Shown here in pieces: positions 10,575 through 20,712 of a stretch of DNA of 64,000 bases (position 1 is its first letter; each line of letters starts with the position of its first letter). The position numbers were made by a program, and so were the translations under genes. The DNA is from Thermothielavioides terrestris NRRL 8126 (Eukaryota > Ascomycota > Sordariomycetes > Sordariales > Chaetomiaceae): assembly GCF_000226115.1 (NCBI RefSeq), contig NC_016457.1:8060001-8124000 (forward strand), given 5' to 3'. The notes under the pieces were generated by a model that worked only from the letters and a program-made list of their open reading frames with translations, did not search any database and was not told where the DNA came from.

Positions 10575-13031
10575 ATGTCGTCGATCAAGAAGATTGCCGA
10601 ATTTCCTGACGTCGAAGCGAAGCTGCAGAAGCCCAGCAAGCAATCGGCATTCGAGCGGCAGAAGGCCGAGGCCGAGGCGAAGCGCCGACGAGAGGCTGCC
10701 GAGACCGCCGCCGTTTACGAAGACTTTGTCAAGAGCTTTGCCCATGATGAGGACGACGATTTCTTCCAGGGAGGGGGAGCAAAGCAGCCGCAGTCCCGAT
10801 TCGGCGCCGGCCCGCCAGAGAGGCCTTCCTTAGGCGGCGGTCCGCCGTTGGGAGGCGGCGCGGGCAAGCGGCACTTCGGCGTCCCTTCGGGCGCCCCGCT
10901 GAAAAGCGGCCCCGGGAGCCTAGGGCCGGCGCCGTCATCGTTTGGGAAGAAGAGATCGTACGATGGCTTTCAGCGCGACACCGACGAGGGGCGCGGCAGA
11001 CCGGGTTTCGGAGACCGTGACTCTGGCTCCTTGCCCGTCTCCAAGGCGTTCGAAGTCAGCGACGACGAGGGAGATGCCACGGTCGCCGACCGAGCCGAAG
11101 AGAAGGCGGCATCAAAACCGACTCTGCGCCTGGCAAACTTACCGCCCGGTACCTCGCCAGCTGTGATCAAAGCCCTGATTCCACCCAACCTGACGGTCGA
11201 GAATGTCAAGATCGTGCCGCCTTCGGGTCCCTGCGGTACCGAGCGGAAATCGATTGCCGCAATTGTCACCTTATCCAAAGAGACCCCGGCCGCCGACATC
11301 GACAATGCCGTGAGCGCTTTGCAGAACCGTTATCTCGGTTTCGGCTTCTTCTTGTCCCTGCACCGGCACCTTTCCTCTGCCGCCATCACGTCCGGTCTCA
11401 CCGCTCTTCCCTCCTCCTCGACCGTGTCACATCCGTTTGGCGCCAAGAGAGTGGAAGAAGGGCCAGGAAAGGCCGGCCCACATTCCATCGGTCATGGACG
11501 CGCGTATGCACCGCCATCGTCGTACGGGCCTCCCCTCGGCGGTCCCCTCAACCGAGCCGGCATTCTCCACGTCCCTGTTCGCGCCCCGCGGGATATCAAG
11601 CAGCTGCGCATGATCCATAAGGTTATTGAAGCTGTGCTGGAGCACGGGCCCGAGTTCGAAGCGCTTCTCATGTCGCGCCCTGACGTCCAGCGAGACGAGA
11701 AGTGGGCGTGGATCTGGGATGCCCGCAGTGAGGGCGGGATCTGGTATCGGTGGAGGCTCTGGGAAATCGTAACAGGTTTGCAGTCAACTCGGGGCAGGCC
11801 TGCATATTTTCCTCTCTTTGAGGGCAGCCATGCTTGGAAAGCCCCTGAACGACGGCTGGCTTACGAATACATTACCGAAGTCGACGAGTTCATATCTGAC
11901 TCCGACTACGACTCTTCTGACGACGACGAGTTCGAGGAAGAACAGGCCCGTCAAAACGATGGAATCGACCAGGAAGACACATTCCTAAATCCCATCGAGA
12001 AGTTCAAGCTGGCTCACCTGCTGGCTCGGCTACCGACGACGTTGTCCCGGATCAGAAAAGGGGACATTGCGCGAGTGGCGGCATTTGCCATCACGCATGC
12101 TAGCCGCGGGGCCGACGAGATCGTCGACATGATTGCCTCCAACATTGAGCACCCGTTTGCCTATTCTCCAGCGAACCCGGAGTTCCGACAAGGAGCAAAG
12201 GCAAAAGAGGGTAGAGAGGAGGACTCCCGCGATGCCTCGCCGGCGGCGGAGGACAAAGTGGCTTCCGACGCGCCTGATATGAGCGCGGCGCGGCTCCTCG
12301 GTCTGTACGTGGTCAGTGACATCTTGTCCTCGTCAGCCACCAGCGGCATCCGCCATGCCTGGCGCTACCGGCAGCTGTTCGAGACGGCGCTCAAACGCCG
12401 CAAGACATTCGAAATGCTGGGCTTGATGGCGGAAAAGCTGAACTGGGGCCGGCTCCGCGCGGAGAAATGGAAGCGCAGCGTCGGGCTTGTTCTGAGCCTG
12501 TGGGAAGGGTGGTGTGTGTTCCCCGCTGAGACCCACGAGTTCTTTGTCAACAGTTTCGAGAATCCGCCTTCGCTCAAAAAGGAGGCCCAAGACGCAGGAC
12601 CGGAAAAGAAGGCGGGGCGTTGGAAAACTGTCGACGCCGGCGCGAGCGATGCCGGCAACGGCAGCGGCTTCTTACCGGTCTCGACGAAACCTGCCGCGGA
12701 TTACGACTCTGCAGACGATTATGTCGAGGACATTATGTACACCGACGAGACCGACGGAGAGCTACACCCTGATCGTCTGCAATACCTTCCCGACTTGGAC
12801 GAGGCCTTCTCGGACCTTGACCTCGATGGCGAACCAGATGATGGCCCCAACGGGGCGCCAACCACACCCCCGACACCACAAACGGAGGAGGCGGCTGCGT
12901 CGCACGCAGCCAAGAGCGAGATCAAATCCATTGGAGGCTTTCAGATGTCGGCGTCTAAGCCAGCGCCGGCGAGAAAACGGATGCGCGCCATGGACATGTT
13001 TGCGGATTCGGATTCGGACGGGGGCACATAG
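10575..13031 (+). CDS. U2 snRNP-associated SURP/CID protein (SR140/U2SURP-like)
   Basis: This is a predicted nuclear pre-mRNA splicing factor associated with the U2 snRNP. It is a single exon of about 818 aa, started at the first ATG (MSSIKKIAEFPD). Order of parts: a charged helical N-terminus (KAEAEAKRRREAAETAAVYE); an F/G-rich linker; an RRM from about residue 183 (LRLANLPPGTSPAVIKAL); a SURP module near 344-400 (LRMIHKVIEAVLEHGPEFEA, ending in a YRWRLWEIV segment); the conserved FEGSHAWKAPE bridge; an acidic patch; then a CID-type helical domain near 470-660 (PIEKFKLAHLLARLPTTL, EMLGLMAEKLNWGRL). The tail is acidic and ends with KRMRAMDMFADSDSD. RRM, SURP and CID in this order are diagnostic of the SR140 family. 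The animal RS-rich C-terminus is absent, as expected for fungi. Confidence 0.88.
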   Translation: MSSIKKIAEFPDVEAKLQKPSKQSAFERQKAEAEAKRRREAAETAAVYEDFVKSFAHDEDDDFFQGGGAKQPQSRFGAGPPERPSLGGGPPLGGGAGKRHFGVPSGAPLKSGPGSLGPAPSSFGKKRSYDGFQRDTDEGRGRPGFGDRDSGSLPVSKAFEVSDDEGDATVADRAEEKAASKPTLRLANLPPGTSPAVIKALIPPNLTVENVKIVPPSGPCGTERKSIAAIVTLSKETPAADIDNAVSALQNRYLGFGFFLSLHRHLSSAAITSGLTALPSSSTVSHPFGAKRVEEGPGKAGPHSIGHGRAYAPPSSYGPPLGGPLNRAGILHVPVRAPRDIKQLRMIHKVIEAVLEHGPEFEALLMSRPDVQRDEKWAWIWDARSEGGIWYRWRLWEIVTGLQSTRGRPAYFPLFEGSHAWKAPERRLAYEYITEVDEFISDSDYDSSDDDEFEEEQARQNDGIDQEDTFLNPIEKFKLAHLLARLPTTLSRIRKGDIARVAAFAITHASRGADEIVDMIASNIEHPFAYSPANPEFRQGAKAKEGREEDSRDASPAAEDKVASDAPDMSAARLLGLYVVSDILSSSATSGIRHAWRYRQLFETALKRRKTFEMLGLMAEKLNWGRLRAEKWKRSVGLVLSLWEGWCVFPAETHEFFVNSFENPPSLKKEAQDAGPEKKAGRWKTVDAGASDAGNGSGFLPVSTKPAADYDSADDYVEDIMYTDETDGELHPDRLQYLPDLDEAFSDLDLDGEPDDGPNGAPTTPPTPQTEEAAASHAAKSEIKSIGGFQMSASKPAPARKRMRAMDMFADSDSDGGT

Positions 13032-15061
13032 GGACATCCGGTGGAGACACTATTACCTCCTCTGCGCTGCACACATAGGATAAAACTGGCGACCAGCAGA
13101 TGGCTGAAAGTTCCATCGGCCACTCGCGTCGAAACTGGGAAACCGCGCTGGTGAAGAGGGAGGAGGTCGGGGTCGGCAATGCCACCCACCCAGCCCGCTC
13201 AACCTCGCTTCATGCGTGCCATGCCACCCCCTCTCCACGTTGCTGCACGGCTCCCAGGAGACGCCGCGGCTGCATCGTCCCATCCGCGGACTGGGGTGCG
13301 GGGATGCGACATCAAGCCGGCAGTCATTGTGATCGGCTCGGCGCTATCGGTTTGCCAACATCCCGTCGTGAGCGATACAATGACACACTTTAATGCCGCG
13401 AATACCATATCATGAACTCTGTGTGATCCCCATTCGAGAAAGGCCTTTCTCTACCTGACCGAATCTCGAAATGAACGTTGGCTTGACCACACCGCAAACC
13501 CTACCGTACCTAGTTACCTATGCTAGTGTAGGTCACCGGCGATTCTCGCATCTCCAGTGGTCGGGAGTACTCGTCGTCGTGACTCACGCAGAGAATATCT
13601 ACGCGTGCCAAAGTTCCGTACGCTGGGGTCAGTCCATCATCCAAGCACTTTGTGCTGGTAAACTCCACGCAGCACAAACACGACGTGATATTTTGGTGAC
13701 ATGCAGCCTGCTTACCTAAGGCAAGGACCGGAGCGCGGCATGGATCCGGTACGCCGGGCGGTTTTCTTGGACAACGGGCCATTCGACCAATAGAAACTTG
13801 CTCAGTTTTCCTCCAAAAACGCCGGGTCCCACACCTTCCTGCTCCTGCATCCGCATGCGTGCCGTCGCACAGGGCCATTTGGTCAAGACCGAACCAGGAA
13901 AAGGGACCCTTGACCCTGGACGAGGAAGGCATCACACAGACACACTCACGTTGATTGACTGGCAAAGCAGGAGCGAGGCTCACCTCACCCCGCGGTCGAC
14001 CCGAAGGCGGCAGGGGAGCTGCTGCCGTCAGCAAGAATCTCACGTCTAACGTTCACTGAGTCGCCTGATCTCATGCGGAGGTCTGACGGTCAGAAACTCT
14101 CTCTTTCTCCACCCCGTGCCTCTCTCCCTGGCGAGAAGTTGGTCTGTCGCAACACAACACACGCCGCCGCCGCGGCTTCGGCCTACATACGAAAGCAAGT
14201 CCCGATCGAATTGGTTTTGCTCGGATTATTACGGCACTGCAACATCGGCCCGGTCCGCTGTCCTGCCTCGGTGTTTACACTAGGGTTGCTTGCTTCCTGC
14301 CCTGCTTGCTGCCTCGGAGCCTTCAGCCCCGAGCTCCTTCCAAGGCGGCCCTGGGCCGGCAGAACCTGATCTCGGATCTGTTGGTCGCTGTTTGTCTCTC
14401 TGTCATTCAGCTGCCTCTGCGCGCTTCACGACGAACAAGAGCTCGCACTGCCGTGGCCGGACCCTCTGCCATTTCCAACGGCTAGGATCGACTGTTGGCT
14501 CTGACGGCCTCAGTGCTGTTGGCGCACTGAGCCCGCCAACTCTCTCCTATTTGTGAGATTTCCTCCCTCGACTCAACTTTTCTCACACGAGTTGCCTTGG
14601 AGCTCTCTGTCCGTCGACCCCTCGACAACCTACCGGATACCGCATTACAATTCGCAAGCGCTGCTCGTGGACCGCCTCAAAAGCCCTTCGATTTCAGTGA
14701 GGCGTTTTCTTGTAACGCGGGCCAGACTCTCGGCCATTTGAGCCGCACGTGGGCGCATGCACGCTATATCTGGAAAACTTGCTCAATTTGCTCCCACTTG
14801 AACCCCGGGTGTGTCTCGGCCTGGCAGGATCGAACGGCCGCTTGCACCAGGCCGACGCCGATCGCCTCGCTTCCGCGTGTCCAGGACCCTCGCCGCGCAC
14901 AGAATTGGTATGCTCCTGAACCTTCACGGTCATACCAGCTTTGCGAAGAAGCCACGGGACGGTTTGCCCAGACGCCCCGAGCATCCGGCTGGACCGCAGA
15001 ACCTCTCGCTTCGTCCACGGCAGATGCGTGCAGAGGGTGGCGTCTATTTTGAGCCTTCAAG
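13032..15061. other. Intergenic region and probable leader of the copper-fist gene
   Basis: About 2 kb between tandem plus-strand genes. Small open frames are present on both strands, but none shows a domain or splice continuity. From about 14.0 kb the plus strand becomes pyrimidine-rich, which fits promoter and 5' UTR of the copper regulator. No RNA gene or repeat was recognised. Confidence 0.55.
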
Positions 15062-16872
15062 ATGCCTATCATAAACGGCCAGAAGATGGCCTGGTACGTC
15101 TCTTCTTTCGCATCCTCTGCTCTTCACCACACCCCCCACCATCCTTGTATCCTTCGCCCTCTTCTCTGCTCCGTTCTCTGCTTCTTCTATCACCCATGCA
15201 TTGAAGTATCATGCCACTGCTTTGTGCAACACGAACGCATCAACACACTGTGTTCGTAGCCACTGCGCGGCGCGACCCTCGCTGACGCTCTCGGCACCGC
15301 AGCGCGCCATGCATCCGTGGCCACCGGTCTACAAAATGTAACCACTTCTACGAGCGAGTGATGGTTCCTGTTCGGAAACCTGGACGACCCCTCAGCACCT
15401 GTCCCTGCCCTCCCGGACGACCATGCGCCTGCGGCGGCGTACGAGTCGCGATTCCAAAGAAGCAGAAGTGTGGATGTGGCGCTGAAGCCGTGGGTGAGCC
15501 TGAGGAGCGCAACAAAGGGTACTCTCCGGCTGAGACCCCGACGTCGCCGTCGCGGCCATCGTTCCGAGTGTCCAAGTCGAATGGCTCAAGGGCGAGCAGC
15601 AGGAAGCAGTCCTTCGACCCCGCCAACCTCGAGAGGATGGATCCGAGATCGATCAACCTAATCACGGCGCCGACCAGCAGCGGAATCGCGAACGGCATGG
15701 AAATGGCGGGTGGTGCAAACTTCCAAGCCCCCCACACGGATTTCGCCGCTTTCAGCCCTGGCCTAGGAGCCATCCCGGCTGGATCCGGCGGCACTTATGG
15801 GCCTCCGCAGAACCCCAGCTACCGGCCGCCGTTACCGTACAATCTGGGGTTTCAGTACTCCCCGCCGAACCAGCTTCCGCATGGACTTAAGATGGAGGAT
15901 GGCGGTTTGTTCTCGGCTTCGAATGGGAGCTTCGGTGCGGCGATGCCGCCGCCGCCTTTCATCAATGGTAATCATACATCGACGGCTATCGGCAACCAAC
16001 AACAGCCGGCAGTACCGAATCAGGCGACGCTGCGACAGACCAACGGTGCCGCGCAAGGGGGCTCGTGTTGTTGTGGCAGCAAAACGCAAGAAGGACCTTC
16101 GGTTCCAGCTCCGAATAAGGTCTCGGTATCCACGCAGGGATACGGGCAGTCATACCTGCCGCAGCTATCTGGAGAAAGTAATAGCAATGGTAGCAGCAAC
16201 GGAAACGGCGGCGGCGGTAGCAGCTGCTGTAGCAGCAAAGCACAGGAACCGCTGCCGAACACCAGCAACAACCTGCCAACTTCCCAACAAGGATTTGGTC
16301 AAACGTTTCTACCACCGTTCCAATTTCCAACCGTGTTCACATACCCCGGCGACTACGGTTCTTGGCAGCACCCGATCGACCCTGTGATATGGCAGCAGGT
16401 GGCATCACAGACCGGCATGCCGCCGAACCCGGCGATTGCCCCCGCGGCCAATGAGGACACGGCCGGCAACGCCGGCACAAGCCACGAGTGCGGATGCGGC
16501 GAAGGATGCCAATGCGTCGGCTGTCTGGCCCACCCGTTCAACGCCCAGATGTTCCAGTACGTTAACAACGCCTACAGCGACAGCAACGGCAGCAGCCCCA
16601 GATCCGTGGACGCGAATGGGGCCGGGCAACAACAGGCGCCGTCTGCGGCGGGAGCGGCGGGCGGACAGGACTCGCCCGTGGAAGCGCCCACGCCGGCGGC
16701 CAGCGAAGGGTCGCCTCGCGGCGAGGAGCAGTCGCTGTCCACGATGGACTACTTCTTTGTCAACCTGCCTATTTCAGGTCTCTGCGGGGGCAGTATGGAG
16801 TCGTGCCTGTGCGGCGACAGCTGTGACTGTCCTGGATGTCTGGTTCACAACGTACCTGTCCGCCAGGGGTAG
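15062..16872 (+). CDS. Copper-fist transcription factor (Cuf1/Grisea/Mac1-like)
   Basis: This is a copper-sensing DNA-binding regulator, expected to act in the nucleus on copper-uptake genes. Exons are 15062-15093 and 15303-16872, giving about 533 aa. The 209-bp intron (GTACGT..CAG) splits the codon of Cys11. Joining gives MPIINGQKMACAPCIRGH, the classical copper-fist start, with zinc ligands C11, C14, C23 and H25. The minor-groove RKPGRP motif and a C-rich continuation (CPCPPGRPCACGG) follow. A long S/N/Q/P-rich middle contains two short SCC motifs near residues 264 and 316. The C-terminal half holds two C-x-C-x3-C-x-C-x2-C-x2-H clusters, near residues 406 (CGCGEGCQCVGCLAH) and 511 (CLCGDSCDCPGCLVH). 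That pattern is the copper-sensing type of Cuf1/Mac1, so a role as activator under copper starvation is the likeliest reading. Confidence 0.93.
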
Positions 16873-17701
16873 GCGGGTACTTTCTGGCGTCTGCGCGGGC
16901 GCGCGCGCGTGTTTGTCGATGATAATGGAGTAGAAGGGCGCATTGCGAAGACGATACATTTCTTACGGATTCCAGGTGCGGGTGAAGGAAAGGGTATGGC
17001 CGGATGGAGGTGTGCTATCATCAGAAGTCTGATGGGTTGCAAAAGATTATGGCTACTATTCCTTGGGCGGCTGCTTGTCGAACCTCAGATGCGCATTTGA
17101 GCATGAGATACCCATGGATTGCAATGGATTGCATGGCGATGGTTAGCGTTATTGCCCTTCACAGGGCAGTGTTGCCGGGCTTGCTGGGGCGGCGACGTGT
17201 GTTTGGCAGCAAAGTCTACAGAATAGCCCTTTAAGATTAACCAAGCTCCATGATTGACGAGAGTCTGCTCGAGTGGCTGCTGATATTGAGGTTGTGCGCG
17301 ATCGCCAGGCACTTCTTTGTGAAGGACTTGGCATGTTGGTGGTTCAGGTGTGGGAGCCTCGGCGTCCTCGGCGTCCTCGGCATGCCTGAAACGGAGGCGG
17401 AACGGAGGCTAAAACGGACGCATTCCTTGTCGTTTCGCGCTAACAGCGCACGGTGCTTGGCTCGCCAACATTTCGCGGAGGGTTTTGGCTGGTCAGGGTT
17501 CCACCGTAACAGAATTCAACAGGCCGCACCGGCGGGACTCGACAAGAGCGCCGCACCTAAACGGTTATAAGAGAGACAACGAGTGGAGGACGCCAGACTT
17601 TCTAGTTCCATGAGGGCTTGTTTGTTTGAAGGTCGGTGTTGATCTTGGCGACAGCGGAGAAGTTGCAGCGCACTTGTTTGCACGGTGCAAAGGCAAGGGC
17701 C
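16873..17701. other. Intergenic region
   Basis: About 830 bp between tandem plus-strand genes. No coding, RNA or repeat feature is supportable beyond a short GCGC-rich stretch at about 16895. It should contain the 3' UTR of the copper regulator and the promoter of the next gene, whose frame is open from 17636 but has its first ATG at 17702. Confidence 0.6.
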
Positions 17702-19051
17702 ATGCCGCTATCGCCGTCATCAGCAGATCTTCATGTCGAACCCGGGCCAAAGAGTCGTTCGGGGTCGGGAAGGTTGGCTAGGGAGAGGGTCAGCTCCAGG
17801 TCGCGGTCCCCGCCGCTGGAGAGGCCAGATGGGGAAGGCTGTCCGGATGACAAGAGGAACCGGTGGCGGGGCAGGGATGCTGACGGGGAGACCACGAGAC
17901 GACGGGATATGGGGCGAGATGGTTCGAGCGGGCATGAACGACCTCCGAAACGTCGTCGCCATGACCGAGATGATCGTGGGCGTGAGGGAGAACCAGCAGG
18001 TTCAGCTTCGCCGAGAGAGGATAAAGACAGGACTGAGTCCTTTCGGCGCCACCACCACCACCGACACCATCACCGACATCGCCACGCCGAGAAGCGAGAT
18101 TCTACCGAGAGGACGGCTCCCGCCAAGGAGCTGCCTTTTGGCGCCCGTCAGCTCTCGCGCAGCGACCTGGTCGCGTTCAGGCCGCTGTTCGCCTACTACC
18201 TGGATCTGCAGAAGCAGCTGGACATCGACTCGCTCGACGAGACAGAGCTCCGCGGCCGCTGGAAGAGCTTCATGGGCAAATGGAACCGGGCCGAGCTGGC
18301 CGAGGGGTGGTATGACCCGGAGATCTTCCAGCACGCCGTCCGCGACTACGGGGATGCCGGCAACAGCGGTCGAGATGGCATGCCCCTCCCGCGCGCCTCA
18401 AGTGACCATCCCAAGCCGTCTGTCCCACGCTCCGATCCGCCCTCCACCACGGACCAAGAAGACAACAGCGACGATGACTACGGCCCCCCGCCTCCTCCGC
18501 CCGCCGGCCACCACCACCCCACGCCATCCCGGTCCACCCCGGCCCGAAGCACCTCCTCCCGACCGGCGGGCCCGTCCATCCCCACGCAGACGGACCTCGC
18601 CCTGCGCGACGAGGCGCTCGCAGCCGAGCGCGCAGCCGCGCTGGCCGACCTCCGCCTCGCGCGGCGCGCCCGCCGCCGCGAGGCGCAGGCGCTGCTGGAG
18701 GAGGCGCTGCCGCCGCGGGCCGACGCCGGCACGCGCGAGCGGCGGCTGGAGAAGCGGGCGGCGCTCAACGAGGCGCTGCGCGCGTTCCGCGAGCGGTCGC
18801 CCACGGGCGGCGGCGGCGAGGTCGACGACGGGACACTCATGGGCGGCGGCGACGCGCCGCCCGAGGAGGAGTACAGGGCGCTGGTGCGGGCGAGGGAGGA
18901 GAGGCGCCGGGAGAGGATCAGTCGGCGCGAGGAGGCCGAGAGGGCGCGCCGCGCCGAGAGGGAGGAGAGGGTCAGGGAGTATCGCGAGCGCGAGGAGAGG
19001 GTGGTGGCCGGGCTGAGGGAGTTGGCGAGGAGCCGGTTTGGAGTGCAGTAG
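17702..19051 (+). CDS. Conserved fungal basic, low-complexity protein (function unknown)
   Basis: A single-exon protein of about 449 aa without a family I can name. The N-terminal about 150 residues are R/S/D/E/H-rich with RS-like runs (RSRSGSGRLARERVSS) and a His tract, typical of nuclear RNA-associated proteins. A compact conserved segment follows (LSRSDLVAFRPLFAYYLDLQ, then GRWKSFMGKWNRAELAEGWY), which I associate with conserved hypothetical proteins of filamentous fungi. A Pro/His linker and a long Arg/Glu/Ala-rich predicted coiled coil make up the C-terminus. A second long open frame runs in another frame because of the extreme GC content; it is a shadow. Nuclear location is inferred from composition only. 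Confidence 0.75.
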   Translation: MPLSPSSADLHVEPGPKSRSGSGRLARERVSSRSRSPPLERPDGEGCPDDKRNRWRGRDADGETTRRRDMGRDGSSGHERPPKRRRHDRDDRGREGEPAGSASPREDKDRTESFRRHHHHRHHHRHRHAEKRDSTERTAPAKELPFGARQLSRSDLVAFRPLFAYYLDLQKQLDIDSLDETELRGRWKSFMGKWNRAELAEGWYDPEIFQHAVRDYGDAGNSGRDGMPLPRASSDHPKPSVPRSDPPSTTDQEDNSDDDYGPPPPPPAGHHHPTPSRSTPARSTSSRPAGPSIPTQTDLALRDEALAAERAAALADLRLARRARRREAQALLEEALPPRADAGTRERRLEKRAALNEALRAFRERSPTGGGGEVDDGTLMGGGDAPPEEEYRALVRAREERRRERISRREEAERARRAEREERVREYREREERVVAGLRELARSRFGVQ

Positions 19052-19492
19052 GTGTCACAGGTGCCGGGGTTGGCTGGTGACCGAGGGGTTGTGCGCCTGG
19101 TTTGGATGGATAGGTCTCTGGGTGCATTCTCCGAAGGATCATCAACGTCTTGATTGCATAGCAAAACCAACCTGGACACTTAGAAAGTAGAGTACTCTCT
19201 GCCAACTTGGAGTCTCGCAGTGAAGCCACTAAGCTCGCTCAGCTTGCATTTGCATTTTCAGTGACTGGCCAGTCCCCAATGCCAAAAAGCATTGTACGTC
19301 AACGTTTACTGCAGTTTACAAGTCGGGAGGTTCGCTGGTGTGTTGCTGGCCGCAGAAAAATTTCCACACGCACTGCGGGTTCCACTCACACCCAACGGAT
19401 CTCATTCAAACCAAAATCCAAGTTCATCTTTCATCTAACGCTGAGAACTCAATCCTTCCTTCCAAACTACTCACTCTAGACGAACCGGCATA
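19052..19492. other. Intergenic region
   Basis: A 440-bp gap between tandem plus-strand genes, moderately AT-rich. It presumably contains the terminator of the basic protein gene and the promoter of the methyltransferase gene. No distinct element was seen. Confidence 0.55.
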
Positions 19493-20572
19493 ATGGACCC
19501 CTCCCAGAACCACGACCCAGAACCCGACGACACCAACCTCAATCTCTTCGACGAGCCCCCCGATTACTACCCGCCGACCCCACCGCCGACAACCCAGACC
19601 TACACCACCCTGGCCGGCGACACCATCACGCTGCACCTCGTCGGCCGTAAGTCGTTCAACGCATCCATCAATCAGCCAGACCCCTACCAATCCCAACCCA
19701 ACCCCCCCAAGTCCCTCCAACCCACAATACAAACCCAAGATAGTTTACTTAACATGCCTTGTGAGGGATATAAACAAGACTCCCCCCTGGAAGCACACCA
19801 CCTCTGGAACGGCGCGCGGGTAGTGGCGGCGCACTTCGAGGCGGACCCGGCGCTCGTGCGCGGGCGCACGGTGCTCGAGCTGGGCGCGGGCGCGGGCCTG
19901 CCCAGCATCGTGGCGGCGGCGCTCGGCGCCCGCCGCGTCGTCGTCACGGACTACCCGGACCCGGACCTGGTGGCAAACATGTGGCGCAACGCGCGCGGCG
20001 CGCGGGCGCTGTTCCCCCCTCGTGTCGGCGGCGGTGGCGGCGGGGCCGGGCGCGGTAGCGGGGGGGAGAAGGGTGCTAGGGAAGGGGGGAAGGAGGAGGG
20101 GGAGGAGGGCGACGACGATGACGAGGATAGAGAGTTGCCCATCGTCGCGGAGGGTTTGGTGTGGGGCGCGGATCCAGGGCGGGTGCTGCGGCACTTGGAC
20201 GGGTACGGGGACGGGGACGGGGAGGAGAAAGAAAAGGGGTTTGATGGGTTTGATGTGTTGGTTCTGGCGGACCTGCTGTTCCGGCACTCGGAGCACGGGA
20301 ACATGCTGCGCACGGTGCGGCAGACGCTCAAGAAGAGCAGGGACAGCAAGGCGTTTGTGGTGTTTACGAGCTATCGGCCGTGGCTGCAGCACAAGGATCT
20401 GGCATTCTTCGACCTGGCGAGGGAGCAGGGGTTCGTGGTCGAGAAGGTGCTGGAGAAGAAGATGGACCGGCCCTTGTTCGAGAAGGATCCCGGTGACGAG
20501 GAGATACTCAAGACGGTCACCGGGTGGGTGCTGAGGTGGCCCGAGGAAGTGTGCGAGGGAGTCGGCAGTTAG
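19493..20572 (+). CDS. EFM7-type protein N-terminal/lysine methyltransferase
   Basis: This is a seven-beta-strand SAM methyltransferase of the Methyltransf_16 group. The closest family is yeast Efm7 (formerly Nnt1), which methylates the N-terminal Gly and adjacent Lys of elongation factor EF1A. Exons are 19493-19646 and 19779-20572, about 315 aa. The 132-bp intron has donor GTAAGT and branch TTAAC but acceptor AAG. It is a multiple of three and stop-free, so an unspliced reading also stays open. Splicing restores HSPLEAHHLWNGARVV, the family start. SAM motif I is VLELGAGAGLPSIV and the acidic motif is VVVTDYPDPDLV. A post-II motif, DVLVLADLLFRHSEHGNM, is also present. A G/E/D-rich insert of about 40 residues lies between the SAM core and IVAEGLVWG. 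Cytosolic action is expected. Confidence 0.85.
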   Translation: MDPSQNHDPEPDDTNLNLFDEPPDYYPPTPPPTTQTYTTLAGDTITLHLVGRKSFNASINQPDPYQSQPNPPKSLQPTIQTQDSLLNMPCEGYKQDSPLEAHHLWNGARVVAAHFEADPALVRGRTVLELGAGAGLPSIVAAALGARRVVVTDYPDPDLVANMWRNARGARALFPPRVGGGGGGAGRGSGGEKGAREGGKEEGEEGDDDDEDRELPIVAEGLVWGADPGRVLRHLDGYGDGDGEEKEKGFDGFDVLVLADLLFRHSEHGNMLRTVRQTLKKSRDSKAFVVFTSYRPWLQHKDLAFFDLAREQGFVVEKVLEKKMDRPLFEKDPGDEEILKTVTGWVLRWPEEVCEGVGS

Positions 20573-20712
20573 AAGGGAGGGGGGGAGGCAGTCGACCGAC
20601 GCGCATACATGGAGGGACGGTTGGCGAGCACGGAATTGTTATTATTAGGTGTCATTACACATCATAAAAGGGTAGGAGTAAACAGAAGCAGCCTCGTGCT
20701 TGCCGGGCGTCA

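Noticed and set aside
17685..19016. 443-codon open frame overlapping the basic low-complexity protein
   Set aside because: Same strand, different frame. The other frame contains the conserved FRPLFAYYLDLQ and WNRAELAEGWY segments, while this one is Arg/Ser noise.
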